Counted from the first letter of the stretch, positions 43,468-53,971 are shown. The stretch is DNA of 64,000 bases from Litoreibacter roseus (GCF_009811795.1 NZ_BLJE01000002.1:868001-932000), one strand, 5' to 3'. Numbers and translations are program-made. Notes: generated by a model not told the origin, from the sequence alone.

Positions 43468-44139
43468 ATGAAAAGTGTGATGATGAATAGACCGGGCGAT
43501 CAGGATACCTTTGTTGTGCATGTCATGCGCAAGCCTGGTGCTGTGCCGTTTGTCACTTCGATTGAGCTGTTGCTCGCCGACATGCGCAACCGTTACACGT
43601 TTAAAACGCCGCGGAACTTCAAATCCCTGTTCACGGACGACTTGGCTGATCGGCTCAACGAAGTGCTTGGTCGGATCGAGGGCGAGGAAACTGTTGTCAG
43701 CCTTCCCGACTTTGAAATGGCGAAACCGGGTCTTGTGCTTGCTGGATTGCGGGTTCTCGTAACGCGGCTGTCCGATGGGGTCGAACATATCATGATGCGC
43801 TTTCGTTATTACGTTGGTGCGATCAAGTCCGTTTTCAAATTTGATGAGACGATCACCATAGAGAGTGCGACCGTGCGGGAGCAGATTGCGGTGGAGGTGC
43901 TGCGTGACATCGTAACACCGCTGTTTGACATTGTTGCGCTGTCCGACAGCAATCTGACGCGGATGAGCGACAACAATCAGGATGCGATCAGAAAGAGGCT
44001 GCGTGCTATCTCGTCGCGTCAGAATGACCTTTCGTTCTACCTGTCTCTTTTGCAACGGTATGTCGCCGGATGCGAATCCGACACGAACAACAAACTGACC
44101 CAGGCGATGTCGGAAAAGCGGAAGATGCTGGCTGAGTAA
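43468..44139 (+). CDS. Hypothetical protein divergent from the CheB-CheR gene
   Basis: About 223 residues from ATG 43468 (GGAG 7 bp upstream); an upstream in-frame ATG at 43447 lacks a site. It is soluble with mixed alpha/beta character (FVVHVMRKPG, FKTPRNFKSLFTDDLADRLNEVLGRI, MMRFRYYVGAIKSVFKFDETI) and a helical C-terminus rich in Ser, Asn and Arg. I recognise no family. The 284-bp divergent promoter region with the CheB-CheR hybrid is AT-rich and suggests joint regulation. Confidence 0.65.
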   Translation: MKSVMMNRPGDQDTFVVHVMRKPGAVPFVTSIELLLADMRNRYTFKTPRNFKSLFTDDLADRLNEVLGRIEGEETVVSLPDFEMAKPGLVLAGLRVLVTRLSDGVEHIMMRFRYYVGAIKSVFKFDETITIESATVREQIAVEVLRDIVTPLFDIVALSDSNLTRMSDNNQDAIRKRLRAISSRQNDLSFYLSLLQRYVAGCESDTNNKLTQAMSEKRKMLAE

Positions 44140-44145
44140 AACCGG

Positions 44146-45144
44146 TCAGATGTCGCCCGTCTGAAGAAGTATCTGCTTCCAGATCGCTGTTTCATCAAAA
44201 AGTGTCCATTCCCGCCGAACAGTGCCGTCTTCATGTCCGTAGGGGCCGAACTCGGCATGCGTGATTCCCATCACGTGAACATTCGCCCCCGTTGGTCGTC
44301 CAAAGTGGCCCCAACCGTCATGGACACCATCAAGGGACCATCTCACCGCAGCGCGGGGTGAAGTTTGAGGGTCCTGAGCCCCGATGATGTGATGGATTTC
44401 AAACTTTGCGGAAGGAAACGACGCCCGCAATCCAAGCCAAAACCCATCAGCATCGCGGGGGCCGGTGCCTGTCTTGTGGCCAGGATACGCCAAAGCTGCT
44501 GCTCGGTCGTAGCGCCCCGGAATGGTTGAGAACTCAGCTGACATAATCCGGTAGAGGACATCTGCCAGTGTCTGACCCCATGGATCATCCGTGCCACGAC
44601 CCTGATAAGGGCCCTCTATGTTCAGCGCCGGGCTGAAGGGTTGTACGCAGTGTTCTGGCCCACCTTCTCGTCTGATCAGATCACGGGTCCAATCGATGAC
44701 ATCAAAACCCATTTGCTGAACGATGGCGCTCTGGTCGCGCACAAGCCATTCATCTTTCACCTGATTATCGGCGCAGAAACAGTCGGCAATGATTCGGTAG
44801 GTCAAAGCGCGGCCTGTCGGGGGGCCATAGATGCCCTGTTGCGTATGGGTCGCGGTGCAAATTAACCGGTGAGAGGACAGAAACCCACCATTCGCATGAT
44901 CCGAGGCGTCGCACCAGATCACGTCTTCTCCAAAGAGTGCCCTGTCAGGAAACTCTGCCAACGTCGCCAGCGTCGCGGCGATGATCCCGTCATTGCCTTT
45001 CACGATGGACGCCGGGGACCGAACGATTAGATCATCGCCGTAATAGGTGTGTAGGGTGTCGATGCCCCGGTCTTCCCAGATGGCTTTCGTGATACCCAAG
45101 ATGTAGTGCGCAGGATCGGTCCATTTCGGATCGAAATTTTTCAT
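44146..45144 (-). CDS. Tandem SnoaL-like (NTF2-fold) protein
   Basis: 332 residues from ATG 45144, which overlaps the truA stop (ATGA). Two NTF2-like halves are visible (about 10-150 and 175-325), each with a run of aromatic strands ([48 protein letters not shown]) and conserved His/Asp. SnoaL-like proteins include polyketide cyclases and hydrolases. The substrate is unknown. The longer frame to 45222 runs into truA and is not coding. Confidence 0.75.
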   Translation of the reverse strand: MKNFDPKWTDPAHYILGITKAIWEDRGIDTLHTYYGDDLIVRSPASIVKGNDGIIAATLATLAEFPDRALFGEDVIWCDASDHANGGFLSSHRLICTATHTQQGIYGPPTGRALTYRIIADCFCADNQVKDEWLVRDQSAIVQQMGFDVIDWTRDLIRREGGPEHCVQPFSPALNIEGPYQGRGTDDPWGQTLADVLYRIMSAEFSTIPGRYDRAAALAYPGHKTGTGPRDADGFWLGLRASFPSAKFEIHHIIGAQDPQTSPRAAVRWSLDGVHDGWGHFGRPTGANVHVMGITHAEFGPYGHEDGTVRREWTLFDETAIWKQILLQTGDI

Positions 45145-45917
45145 AACCTCTCCTCGAACGGATCGTCTGGATAGCCCACACCCGACAGGTAGAGCCCTTC
45201 TGGCGGGGACACCGGCCCGCACGCCGCGCGGTCTTTCGCGTCTAGGGCAGTTTTAATGTCGCTTGGCTGCCACGACCCAGACCCGACCCGTGCCAAAGAT
45301 CCCACAAAGCTGCGCACCTGATTGTGTAGAAAAGAGCGCGCGCGCAGGTGAAATCTGTATTCCACGCCATGGTGGGACGGGACCTCTTGAATACTCAGTT
45401 CGTCGAGGGATTTCAGAGGCGACTTGGCTTGGCACATGGTGGAGCGGAAGGTCGTGAAATCGTGATGCCCAATAAGATGCTGCGCGCCTTCCGTCATCGC
45501 CTCTACATTCAGGCGATGATTTATCTGCCAGACCAATCCGGCCTCTTGGGTCGACGGCGCGCGTCGGGACAGCAGTCGAAAAAGGTACCGCCGCTCGGTC
45601 GCACTGAAGCGGGCATGCCAGTCGTCTGCAACGGGGGTGACCTGCAGAACCGCGATCGGGTGGGGCCGCAGATGATGGTTCAGTGCCTCCGACAGCCGAA
45701 ACGGCGTCCAGTTTTTCACCATGTCGCAATGGGCAACCTGAGCGAGCGCATGAACGCCTGCGTCGGTGCGTCCGGCTGCAGCGATTCCGGGGCAGTCCGG
45801 TTCCAGCTTGCGCAATGCGGTTTCAATACAGCCTTGAACCGTGACAGGCCCGTCTTGCCGCTGCCATCCTGCGAAGGGGCCGCCGTGATACTCTATTTTC
45901 AATGCGTAGCGTGGCAT
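45141..45917 (-). CDS. truA: tRNA pseudouridine(38-40) synthase TruA
   Basis: 258 residues from ATG 45917 ([21 protein letters not shown]). The catalytic Asp52 is in [12 protein letters not shown], and [17 protein letters not shown] near residue 200 is the conserved C-terminal motif. It modifies uridines 38-40 in the tRNA anticodon arm. The open frame continues upstream, but the part beyond 45917 has no TruA character. It couples to the SnoaL gene downstream. Confidence 0.96.
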   Translation of the reverse strand: MPRYALKIEYHGGPFAGWQRQDGPVTVQGCIETALRKLEPDCPGIAAAGRTDAGVHALAQVAHCDMVKNWTPFRLSEALNHHLRPHPIAVLQVTPVADDWHARFSATERRYLFRLLSRRAPSTQEAGLVWQINHRLNVEAMTEGAQHLIGHHDFTTFRSTMCQAKSPLKSLDELSIQEVPSHHGVEYRFHLRARSFLHNQVRSFVGSLARVGSGSWQPSDIKTALDAKDRAACGPVSPPEGLYLSGVGYPDDPFEERL

Positions 45918-46010
45918 TCCGCCCCCATATCCCCTTGAGGCAGAAACGCCAAGACCTACACAGTGCCGCCCGATGGCCCTATGTAATGGCGAAACGGTGA
46001 GAGGGCGCGT

Positions 46011-47426
46011 GTGATACTTTACGATATTGTCGATGGCATCGGCAGGACGGTTGAAGGCGCGACCCAAACCGTCACAGGAACGTTTGAGCCAACCATTCGG
46101 CTTGGGGTCACTGGGCTGAGCCGGGCGGGAAAGACGGTCTTTATCACATCGCTGGTTGCCAATCTCATGGACCGGGCGCGCATGGGGCAATTGCAGGCGG
46201 CAGCGACAGGGTCGATCCAGATGGCGTATCTGCAGCCGCAGCCAGACGATACGATCCCGCGCTTTGATTTTGAGACGCATCTGGCTGCGATGACGGGGCC
46301 GTCGCCCACATGGCCAAATTCCACCCGTACAATCTCGGAGCTTCGACTGTCGCTTCGGGTGCAGCCAACCGGATTGCTGGGCGCGTTTTCCGGGCCGCGC
46401 ACGGTTCATCTGGACATTATCGACTATCCCGGGGAGTGGCTGCTGGATCTGGGATTGATGGATAAGAGCTTTGCGGAGTGGTCCAAGGAAAGTCTGACGC
46501 GCGCCGAAGCGCGCGCGCCCGCCACTGACTATCTGGCGCTTCTGTCCCAGACCGATCCTGCGGCGGCCTTGGATGAACCCTGCGCGCAGCGTCTGGCGGC
46601 CGCCTACACCACCTATCTTCGGCAAAGCCGTGAAGCGGGACTGTCAGATTGCACCCCGGGGCGGTTCTTGTTGCCCGGTGATCTGGACGGCTCCCCGGTG
46701 CTGACATTTGCCCCGCTTCCGGCGCCCGATACCTCCACACGCAAGTCGCTCTACCGAGAGTTCGACCGCCGCTACGAGGCCTACAAATCACGGATCGTGA
46801 AGCCGTTCTTTCGGGATCACTTCGCCAGACTTGATCGCCAGATCGTTCTGATTGACGCCTTGGGTGCGATCCATGCCGGTCCGCAGGCAGTCGAGGACAT
46901 GCGAGGGGCGATGGCTAGCATTCTGGCGGCGTTCCGCCCCGGTCAGAATTCCTGGCTCAGTAAATTGCTCTTCGGCAAGCGTGTCGAAAAAATCCTGTTC
47001 GCAGCAACCAAGGCCGATCATCTGCATCATAGTCAGCATCCGCGTTTGACTGCGGTGATGGAAGCACTGCTGCGGGAGGCGAAGGACCGTGCCGATTTTG
47101 CGGGCGCCAAAACACACGCGATGTCTTTGGCTGCCTTGCGCGCGACAGTCGAGGACCGGATGGATCATGAGGGGACGCCGCTGGATGTCGTGCGCGGGCG
47201 TTTGCTGGATACGGGAAAGCAGGCGGCGTTCTACCCGGGCGAGCTGCCCGCAGATCCCAGCCATTTGCTGACACCTGCACGGGATGGACAGACGGCTTGG
47301 TTAGATGGCGATTATGCGATCATGCGGTTCGCGCCCGCCGCCATCGAGTTGAAACCGGGGGAGGGACCGCCCCATATCCGGTTAGACAAGGCAGCGGAGT
47401 TTTTGATCGGGGATCGGTTGAGATGA
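46011..47426 (+). CDS. YcjX-family GTP-binding protein (DUF463)
   Basis: The 471-residue P-loop protein has Walker A GLSRAGKT near residue 36, an [11 protein letters not shown] motif near 143 and [12 protein letters not shown] near 280. It starts with GTG at 46011. YcjX is linked in many bacteria to the phage-shock/envelope-stress genes and to YcjF, whose gene follows here with a 4-bp overlap. Its cellular role is not settled. Confidence 0.9.
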   Translation: MILYDIVDGIGRTVEGATQTVTGTFEPTIRLGVTGLSRAGKTVFITSLVANLMDRARMGQLQAAATGSIQMAYLQPQPDDTIPRFDFETHLAAMTGPSPTWPNSTRTISELRLSLRVQPTGLLGAFSGPRTVHLDIIDYPGEWLLDLGLMDKSFAEWSKESLTRAEARAPATDYLALLSQTDPAAALDEPCAQRLAAAYTTYLRQSREAGLSDCTPGRFLLPGDLDGSPVLTFAPLPAPDTSTRKSLYREFDRRYEAYKSRIVKPFFRDHFARLDRQIVLIDALGAIHAGPQAVEDMRGAMASILAAFRPGQNSWLSKLLFGKRVEKILFAATKADHLHHSQHPRLTAVMEALLREAKDRADFAGAKTHAMSLAALRATVEDRMDHEGTPLDVVRGRLLDTGKQAAFYPGELPADPSHLLTPARDGQTAWLDGDYAIMRFAPAAIELKPGEGPPHIRLDKAAEFLIGDRLR

Positions 47427-48457
47427 GCGGAGCAAAACCAAAGGGTCCGGTCTTATTTGATCTGGACGATGCGCCACAGATCACGGAACCCGTCACCCCG
47501 GCCACTGCACCGGTTGTCCCGGACCTCGACACGCCCAAACCCTCTGGGCAGGCGATGAAAACGCTTGCAGTCGTGGCGGCGCGCCCTCGCAACCGGCTTG
47601 TGGGACTCTTCTGGTCGGCGCTCTTGTCTTTGATCGGATTTGCGGTATCCGTCGCGGCATGGGATTTTGTGACCGGTCTGCTCGAACGCAACGCCGTTCT
47701 GGGCACGATCGCCATGGTTCTGATCGGCGTCGTCCTTATTGCGCTGCTCTTGCTTGCGGGGCGAGAATGGATCGCCATCGGACGGCTTAAACGCATCGAT
47801 ACGCTGCGGGTCGAAGCTGAAGCGGCCTTGACGACGGGCGATCTGGGCGCGGCGCGGCGGGTGCGGGACCAATTGCTGACGCTGTATTCCAAACGACCCG
47901 GTCTCGACGCGGCGCGCGCCACGGTCAAAGAGCGGGCATCGGATAGTTTTGATGCTGATGCCGCGCTGGATCTGGCGGAACGACACTTGCTGGCGCCCTT
48001 GGATGCGGCGGCGAAAGCAGAGGTTGAAGCGGCGGCGCGCCAGGTTGCAACGGTCACGGCGATCGTGCCGATTGCACTGGCTGATCTGATCGCAGCGCTG
48101 ACCGCCAACCTTCGCATGATCCGCCGGATCGCTGAGATCTACGGCGGGCGATCCGGTACGTTGGGCAATTGGCGGCTGACGCGTGCCGTCATGACCCATC
48201 TGGTCGCCACTGGGGCTGTGGCTGTGGGGGATGACATGATCAGTTCCATCGCAGGGGGCGGGGTTCTGTCACGCATTTCACGGCGGTTCGGGGAAGGTAT
48301 CATCAACGGTGCTCTGACCGCCCGCGTCGGCGTGGCCGCCATCGAAGTGTGTCGCCCCTTGCCGTTTCACGCGGAAAAGCCACCTTCCGTCACACGATTG
48401 ATGCAGCGGGCGCTTACGGGTCTGATCCCAAGCGGCTCTGCCACACCGAAGGACTAG
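47423..48457 (+). CDS. YcjF-family membrane protein (TIGR01620/DUF697-like)
   Basis: 344 residues from ATG 47423, overlapping the ycjX stop. The N-terminus is polar and Pro-rich, then come two helices (about 55-75 and 87-107), and a helical cytoplasmic domain with DLIAALTANLRMIRRIAEIYGGRSGT near residue 225, diagnostic of the family. The frame open from 47297 upstream belongs to ycjX in another frame. It is probably a membrane partner of YcjX. Confidence 0.9.
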   Translation: MSGAKPKGPVLFDLDDAPQITEPVTPATAPVVPDLDTPKPSGQAMKTLAVVAARPRNRLVGLFWSALLSLIGFAVSVAAWDFVTGLLERNAVLGTIAMVLIGVVLIALLLLAGREWIAIGRLKRIDTLRVEAEAALTTGDLGAARRVRDQLLTLYSKRPGLDAARATVKERASDSFDADAALDLAERHLLAPLDAAAKAEVEAAARQVATVTAIVPIALADLIAALTANLRMIRRIAEIYGGRSGTLGNWRLTRAVMTHLVATGAVAVGDDMISSIAGGGVLSRISRRFGEGIINGALTARVGVAAIEVCRPLPFHAEKPPSVTRLMQRALTGLIPSGSATPKD

Positions 48458-48462
48458 TTCAC

Positions 48463-50076
48463 ATGGAAAGTCTCGCCGCCGATCTACGCCAGATGCAGCG
48501 TACGCCTCTTCACGACAGCCACGTCGCCGCGCTGCGCAAAGCGGGAAAAATACAGAGCTTCAAGAAGGGCGATATACTCGCCAATGCTGGCGACCGGATG
48601 GACAAATTTTACTACGTTCTGGACGGTGAGATTGAAGTCGTTGACCCATACACGTGGGAACGGTATTTGCCGCACGGTTTGGGCCCCACGCAGTTCATGG
48701 GCGAGATCGCGTTTCTGAACGGCGGGAATTACTCACTGCCGATGCGCGCGGCCAAGGACACTGAAACGCTTGTGGTCGAGCGCCGCCGGATGCTGGAATT
48801 GATGAGCCAAATCCCGGAGATGAGTGATATCATACTGACGGTGTTCGCGGCCCGCCGTCGCCGTCAAATCGAGGACAATGACAGCTCGCTCAAGATCATC
48901 GGGGCCGATCAGGACCGCAACATCCGGCGCATCGCTGCGTTCGCGGCGCGCAACAAGATACCTTACCAATCGATGGATTTGGGGTCACCAGATGCGGAAG
49001 ATACCGCCGAAACGTGCTCGATATCCCACGGCCCAGCTGTGATCTTTGGACAAAACACCGTGGTTGACGATCCAACCCCGCGCAAGATCGCGCAGCTTTT
49101 GGGGCTGGATCTGGACATGTCCGAAAGTGAGGTGTTTGACGTCATTATCGTGGGCGGCGGACCAGCGGGCGTGGCCGCAGCGGTCTATGCCGGGGCAGAG
49201 GGGCTGTCGGCGCTCGTCGTGGAAGATATCGCGATTGGCGGGCAGGCGGGCACGTCCAGTCGGATTGAGAACTACATGGGCTTCCCGACCGGAATTTCCG
49301 GGTCCGATCTGGTCTGGCGCGGCGAGATCCAGGCGATGAAATTCGGAACGCGCTTTGCGATGCCTCGTCGCGTTTGCAATTTGGAAAAACGCGACGACGG
49401 CCTTTTTTGCGCGACCTTGGATGATGGCCATGAGGTCTGTGCGAAGGCCATCGTCGTGTCCACCGGTGTTCAGTATCGGCGGTTGCCGTTTGATCGGCTC
49501 GAAGAGTTCGAGGGCGCAGGTGTTTATTATGCGGCGACGGACCACGAAGCGCGCTATTGCAAGGGGTCCGAGATCGTCGTCATCGGGGGTGGAAACTCTG
49601 CGGGGCAGGCGGCCATGTATCTGTCGCGAACAGCAAAGCATGTCCACGTTTTGGTGCGGGGTAAAACACTGGCGGCCTCCATGTCGGATTACCTTCTGAG
49701 CAGGCTGGAAGCGGATCCAAAGATCACCATTCATTATCAGACTGAGCTGTTGAGCTTGGCGGGCGAGGATGAGTTGGGCTGTGTTACAATCTGCGACAAG
49801 GCCTCTGGTCAGGACTGGCAGTTGAATGCAAAAGCTTGCTTCATCATGGTCGGGGCGGCTCCGAATACGGAGTGGCTGTCCGGGCTGGTCGATCTGGATG
49901 ACAAAGGGTTCGTAAAAACGGGGGCGGATGTCGATGAAGCATCGCCGTTTGCCACGTCCCATACGGGTATTTTTGCTGTGGGCGACGTGCGCGCGGGCTC
50001 CGTAAAACGTGTGGCAAGCGCGGTCGGCGAAGGGTCGGTCGTCATTTCTCGTGTTTGGGATCACGTGAGTTCTTAA
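48463..50076 (+). CDS. Cyclic-nucleotide-binding/thioredoxin-reductase-like fusion
   Basis: 537 residues: a cNMP-binding domain (about 15-130; FKKGDILANAGDRMDKFYYVLDG), a thioredoxin/glutaredoxin-like segment (about 140-215), and a TrxR-like flavoprotein from 224 (GGGPAG 231-236; VVIGGGNSAGQAAMYLS; TGIFAVGDVR). Where TrxR carries its CxxC pair there is YAATDHEARYCKG, so the redox pair is missing. The start at 48463 lies 5 bp after ycjF. Cyclic-nucleotide control of the flavoprotein is a fair inference; the electron acceptor is unknown. Confidence 0.85.
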   Translation: MESLAADLRQMQRTPLHDSHVAALRKAGKIQSFKKGDILANAGDRMDKFYYVLDGEIEVVDPYTWERYLPHGLGPTQFMGEIAFLNGGNYSLPMRAAKDTETLVVERRRMLELMSQIPEMSDIILTVFAARRRRQIEDNDSSLKIIGADQDRNIRRIAAFAARNKIPYQSMDLGSPDAEDTAETCSISHGPAVIFGQNTVVDDPTPRKIAQLLGLDLDMSESEVFDVIIVGGGPAGVAAAVYAGAEGLSALVVEDIAIGGQAGTSSRIENYMGFPTGISGSDLVWRGEIQAMKFGTRFAMPRRVCNLEKRDDGLFCATLDDGHEVCAKAIVVSTGVQYRRLPFDRLEEFEGAGVYYAATDHEARYCKGSEIVVIGGGNSAGQAAMYLSRTAKHVHVLVRGKTLAASMSDYLLSRLEADPKITIHYQTELLSLAGEDELGCVTICDKASGQDWQLNAKACFIMVGAAPNTEWLSGLVDLDDKGFVKTGADVDEASPFATSHTGIFAVGDVRAGSVKRVASAVGEGSVVISRVWDHVSS

Positions 50077-50155
50077 CTTCCGTTAATACAAAAGTAATTG
50101 AATCTCCCTATAGCTGCCGCGAATTTGACAGAATTCGGGTAATCGGGAAAATAAA

Positions 50156-50800
50156 GTGCTGAAGTTTAACAAGGGTCTTGCCATTGTCGGGGCAAGCATT
50201 TGGGGCGTTGCGGCTGGGGCCAATGCCTCAACCATCCATGGTATCGATTTCCCCCAAGGGGATCTATCTTTTGCTGATCGCATTGTAAGTTACACGCCCG
50301 GGGCAGGCGTCACTTCGCGCTACATGAAGAGCGTCGAGGCACGTGGCCTGCCGGACTGGCCAAAGGGCGGCGGCGTCGATTTCGTCTCGCTTGGATTCGG
50401 TGGATCGCTGGTGTTGGAATTCACCGACAACTTTCTGACAGCATCGGGCGACGACGCCGCGGACCTGTATGTTTTTGAGATCGGCGATCAGATCGAGGAA
50501 TTTGAAGTGGCCATCTCGGTCGATGGCACGGACTGGGTTGATTTAGGCATCTACGTGGGTCAACCCAGTGGCATCGATATTGATGCGGTTTCTACCGTTC
50601 TGACGGATGAACTTTATAGCTTCGTCCGCTTGATCGATGCGCAGGAAGATCTTCCCGGCGCACCGAATTACGCAGGCGCAGACATTGACGCCGTAGGTGT
50701 GATTCAGCGGGTGTCGCTTGTGCCATTGCCCGCCAGTGCGTGGATGCTTTTGGCCGGGCTTGCAGGGCTTGGCGCTGTATCGCGCAAGCGCGCAAAGTAG
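50156..50800 (+). CDS. VPLPA-CTERM sorting-domain protein
   Basis: The 214-residue exported protein starts with GTG and has a signal peptide ending near GANAS. Its C-terminus has a VPLPASAWMLLAGLAGLG motif-plus-helix and a basic tail (RKRAK), the alphaproteobacterial PEP-CTERM variant processed by an exosortase. The mature domain is acidic and beta-rich. No exosortase or polysaccharide genes are in the window, so the sorting machinery must lie elsewhere. Confidence 0.88.
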   Translation: MLKFNKGLAIVGASIWGVAAGANASTIHGIDFPQGDLSFADRIVSYTPGAGVTSRYMKSVEARGLPDWPKGGGVDFVSLGFGGSLVLEFTDNFLTASGDDAADLYVFEIGDQIEEFEVAISVDGTDWVDLGIYVGQPSGIDIDAVSTVLTDELYSFVRLIDAQEDLPGAPNYAGADIDAVGVIQRVSLVPLPASAWMLLAGLAGLGAVSRKRAK

Positions 50801-50914
50801 GTCGGTCCCCAACCGAACCCCATCGCTAGAGCGGGCGCACTTTACGGCGCGGTCGCATCTGCATATAAGCGCGGTCATGACCCGCCCTACGCTGATCATT
50901 ATTCGAATTATATC

Positions 50915-50944
50915 CCCGGCGCTCTGACCTGATGAGACGCCGGG
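50915..50944 (+). other. Stable hairpin in the ileS leader
   Basis: CCCGGCG and CGCCGGG make a 7-bp stem extended by TCT/AGA inside. It lies 71 bp before the ileS start and has no T tract. It could be a leader element of ileS or an end signal for the CTERM gene. The rest of the 50801-51014 gap contains no supported gene. Confidence 0.4.
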
Positions 50945-51014
50945 CCAAGGTGTTTGAGCCACTCGCACCGCCCCTCCCTTGCTTTTCCGATACGTAGACC
51001 AAAGGACGCCACCA

Positions 51015-53912
51015 ATGTGCGCCGACACGCCCGATTACAAAGACACGTTGAACCTGCCTCAGACTGATTTTCCCATGCGCGCAGGGCTGCCCAAGCGGGA
51101 GCCCGATTGGCTGGCGCGTTGGGAGAAGATCGGCATCTACGACCGCCTGCGCGAGAAAGACGGCCGAGACAGCTTCACTTTGCATGATGGACCGCCCTAT
51201 GCGAACGGCCACCTTCATATCGGGCACGCGTTGAACAAGATCCTGAAAGACATGGTCGTGCGCAGCCAACAGATGATGGGCAAAGATGCGCGCTACATCC
51301 CCGGTTGGGACTGCCATGGTTTGCCAATCGAGTGGAAGATAGAGGAAAAATACCGCCAGAAGGGCCGCGACAAGGACGCTGTGCCGGTCGTCGAGTTTCG
51401 TCAGGAATGCCGCGAGTTCGCTGAAGGCTGGGTGGATATCCAGCGGGATGAGTTTAAGCGTCTGGGCATCACCGGCAACTGGTCTGATCCCTATCTGACC
51501 ATGGCCTTTCATGCCGAGCGCGTGATCGCCGAAGAGTTCCAGAAGTTCCTGATGAACGGCACGCTCTATCAGGGTTCAAAGCCTGTCATGTGGTCTCCGG
51601 TTGAGAAAACCGCGCTGGCCGAGGCGGAGGTGGAATACCACGACCGCCAGACCGATGCGATTTGGGTGAAGTTTCCTGTCGTGCGCGGCAAAGGTCCTGA
51701 CTTTGAAAGAGCTCAGGTTGTGATCTGGACGACGACGCCGTGGACCATCCCGCAAAACCGGGCAATCTGTTTTGGGCCTGAAATTTCTTACGGGCTCTAC
51801 GAGGTGATCGGACGGCCCGAGGAATGCTGGGCGACGATTGGCGATCGTTACGTACTGGCCGATGCGCTGGCGGAGGATGTTCTGTCGTCCGCACGGCTGG
51901 AGGACGGTATGTATCGACGTCTGGGGGATGTGTCGGCGGAAGAGTTGTCGGCGCTGGTTTGCGCACACCCCCTGCGTGGGGCTGATGGTGCCGAGGGTGA
52001 ATGGGATTTCGACGTCCCACTTCTGCCCGGGGATCATGTTACTGATGACGCTGGAACGGGTTTTGTCCACACCGCCCCTAGCCATGGCGACGATGACTAC
52101 GCAATTGGCATCAAGCACGGGCTGCCAATGACCTATAACATCCTTGATGATAGCTCGTTCCGCGCCGATCTACCGCTCTTCGGGGGGGAGGCCGTCCTGA
52201 AGCCAAACGGCAAGCCCGGCGGGGCGAACAAGGCTGTTATGGCAAAACTGGTCGATGTGGGCGAACTGTTGGCGCGCAAGCGTATCACGATCAGTGACGC
52301 GCATTCCTGGCGGTCCAAGGCACCCGTGATCCGTTTGAACCGTCCCCAATGGTTTGCCGCTGTCGACAAAGAGATCGGCGATGGTCTGGACACCTATGGC
52401 AAAACGATCCGGGAACGGGCGCTGACTTCCATCGACAAACTGGTGACGTGGACGCCCCAGACCGGCCGCAACCGGCTCTATTCAATGATCGAAGCGCGGC
52501 CCGACTGGGTTCTATCGCGGCAGCGCGCGTGGGGCGTTCCGATGACGTGTTTTATCAAGAAAGACACCAAGCCGGACGCGCCCGATTTCCTCTTGCGCGA
52601 CCCGGCCGTCAATCAGCGTATTCTGGAGGCGTTTGAGTCTGAAGGTGCGGACGCATGGTATAAGAACGGCGCAAAGGAGCGCTTTCTTGGCAACGATCAC
52701 AACCCGGATGAGTACGAGCAGGTGTTCGATATCCTCGACGTGTGGTTCGACAGCGGTTCGACGCACGCATTCGTATTGCGGGATCGGCCGGATGGCTCTG
52801 ACGACGGCTTGGCGGATCTTTATCTGGAAGGCACCGATCAGCATCGTGGGTGGTTCCATTCGTCAATGTTGCAGAGTTGTGGAACGCAGGGACGGGCACC
52901 CTATCGGGCGGTGCTGACCCACGGGTTTACGCTGGACGAGAAGGGCATGAAGATGTCCAAGTCCATTGGCAACACCATCGTTCCCGATGAGGTCGTCAAG
53001 CAGTATGGCGCGGATATCTTGCGGTTGTGGGTGGCACAGACCGATTACACTGCTGATCAGCGGATCGGGCCGGAAATACTGAAAGGAACCGCAGACAGCT
53101 ATCGCCGCTTGCGGAATACCATGCGGTTCATGCTGGGCTCGCTCGCGCAGTTTTCCGAAAGCGATCGGACCGCGGCTGAAGACATGCCCGAACTGGAACG
53201 CTGGGTTCTGCATCGTCTGTCAGAGCTCGATCAGATCGTTCGGGATGGCTACGCCACCTATGATTTCCAAGGGGTGTTTCAGGCGGTTTTCACCTTTGCA
53301 ACGGTGGATCTGTCCGCCTTCTACTTCGATATTCGGAAGGACGCGCTATATTGCGACGGTGACACGGCACGCCGCAGGGCAGCCCGTACGGTTCTCGATC
53401 TGATCTATCATAGGCTGACCACGTGGCTTGCCCCCGTGCTGGTCTTCACCATGGAAGAAGTCTGGCTGGAACGGTTTCCGGGCGATGACAGTTCTGTCCA
53501 CTTGGTTGATATCCCCGAGACGCCCGCTGCGTGGCGAGACGATGCGCTGGCTGAAAAGTGGGGGACCGTGCGGCGTGTCCGGCGCGTCGTGACCGGTGCG
53601 CTGGAGGTTGAGCGCCGCGAAAAGGTGATCGGGTCTTCTCTCGAAGCGGCGCCGATTGTTCACACAGATGCGGCCACCGTTGATATCCTGAAGACTGTCG
53701 CATTTGAGGATATGTGTATCACGTCTGGCCTGCATCTCAGCACAGATCCGGCGCCCGACACCGCGTTCCGCGGGGAGGACAGCAGCGATATTGGCGTGGT
53801 GTTCGCAAAGGCTGAAGGAGACAAATGTCAGCGGTGCTGGAAAATCCTCCCGGACGTGGGCAAGCATAGCCATCCGGACGTTTGCAGCCGGTGCGACGAT
53901 GCGCTTGGCTGA
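51015..53912 (+). CDS. ileS: Isoleucyl-tRNA synthetase
   Basis: 965 residues from ATG 51015 (AAAGGACG upstream; an earlier frame start at 50979 is not supported). Class I signatures are GHLHIGHALNK near residue 70 and KGMKMSKSIGN near residue 640. An editing domain lies between them, and a C-terminal zinc finger (CQRCWK...CSRC) closes the protein. Confidence 0.97.
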   Translation: MCADTPDYKDTLNLPQTDFPMRAGLPKREPDWLARWEKIGIYDRLREKDGRDSFTLHDGPPYANGHLHIGHALNKILKDMVVRSQQMMGKDARYIPGWDCHGLPIEWKIEEKYRQKGRDKDAVPVVEFRQECREFAEGWVDIQRDEFKRLGITGNWSDPYLTMAFHAERVIAEEFQKFLMNGTLYQGSKPVMWSPVEKTALAEAEVEYHDRQTDAIWVKFPVVRGKGPDFERAQVVIWTTTPWTIPQNRAICFGPEISYGLYEVIGRPEECWATIGDRYVLADALAEDVLSSARLEDGMYRRLGDVSAEELSALVCAHPLRGADGAEGEWDFDVPLLPGDHVTDDAGTGFVHTAPSHGDDDYAIGIKHGLPMTYNILDDSSFRADLPLFGGEAVLKPNGKPGGANKAVMAKLVDVGELLARKRITISDAHSWRSKAPVIRLNRPQWFAAVDKEIGDGLDTYGKTIRERALTSIDKLVTWTPQTGRNRLYSMIEARPDWVLSRQRAWGVPMTCFIKKDTKPDAPDFLLRDPAVNQRILEAFESEGADAWYKNGAKERFLGNDHNPDEYEQVFDILDVWFDSGSTHAFVLRDRPDGSDDGLADLYLEGTDQHRGWFHSSMLQSCGTQGRAPYRAVLTHGFTLDEKGMKMSKSIGNTIVPDEVVKQYGADILRLWVAQTDYTADQRIGPEILKGTADSYRRLRNTMRFMLGSLAQFSESDRTAAEDMPELERWVLHRLSELDQIVRDGYATYDFQGVFQAVFTFATVDLSAFYFDIRKDALYCDGDTARRRAARTVLDLIYHRLTTWLAPVLVFTMEEVWLERFPGDDSSVHLVDIPETPAAWRDDALAEKWGTVRRVRRVVTGALEVERREKVIGSSLEAAPIVHTDAATVDILKTVAFEDMCITSGLHLSTDPAPDTAFRGEDSSDIGVVFAKAEGDKCQRCWKILPDVGKHSHPDVCSRCDDALG

Positions 53913-53915
53913 GTG

Positions 53916-53949
53916 GTGATCCGGCGGGCCATATCGGTTTGCCGGTCAC
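53916..53949 (+). other. Hairpin between ileS and ogt
   Basis: GTGA-CCGGC and GCCGG-TCAC arms with one bulged base form a 9-bp stem after the ileS stop. There is no T run, so it may slow or attenuate rather than end transcription into ogt. Confidence 0.35.
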
Positions 53950-53971
53950 TCCAATCTAGAGAGGTGTCTTG

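Noticed and set aside
45918-46625. Long N-terminal extension of truA on the minus strand
   Set aside because: It is open only because it is antisense to ycjX; TruA homology starts exactly at ATG 45917.
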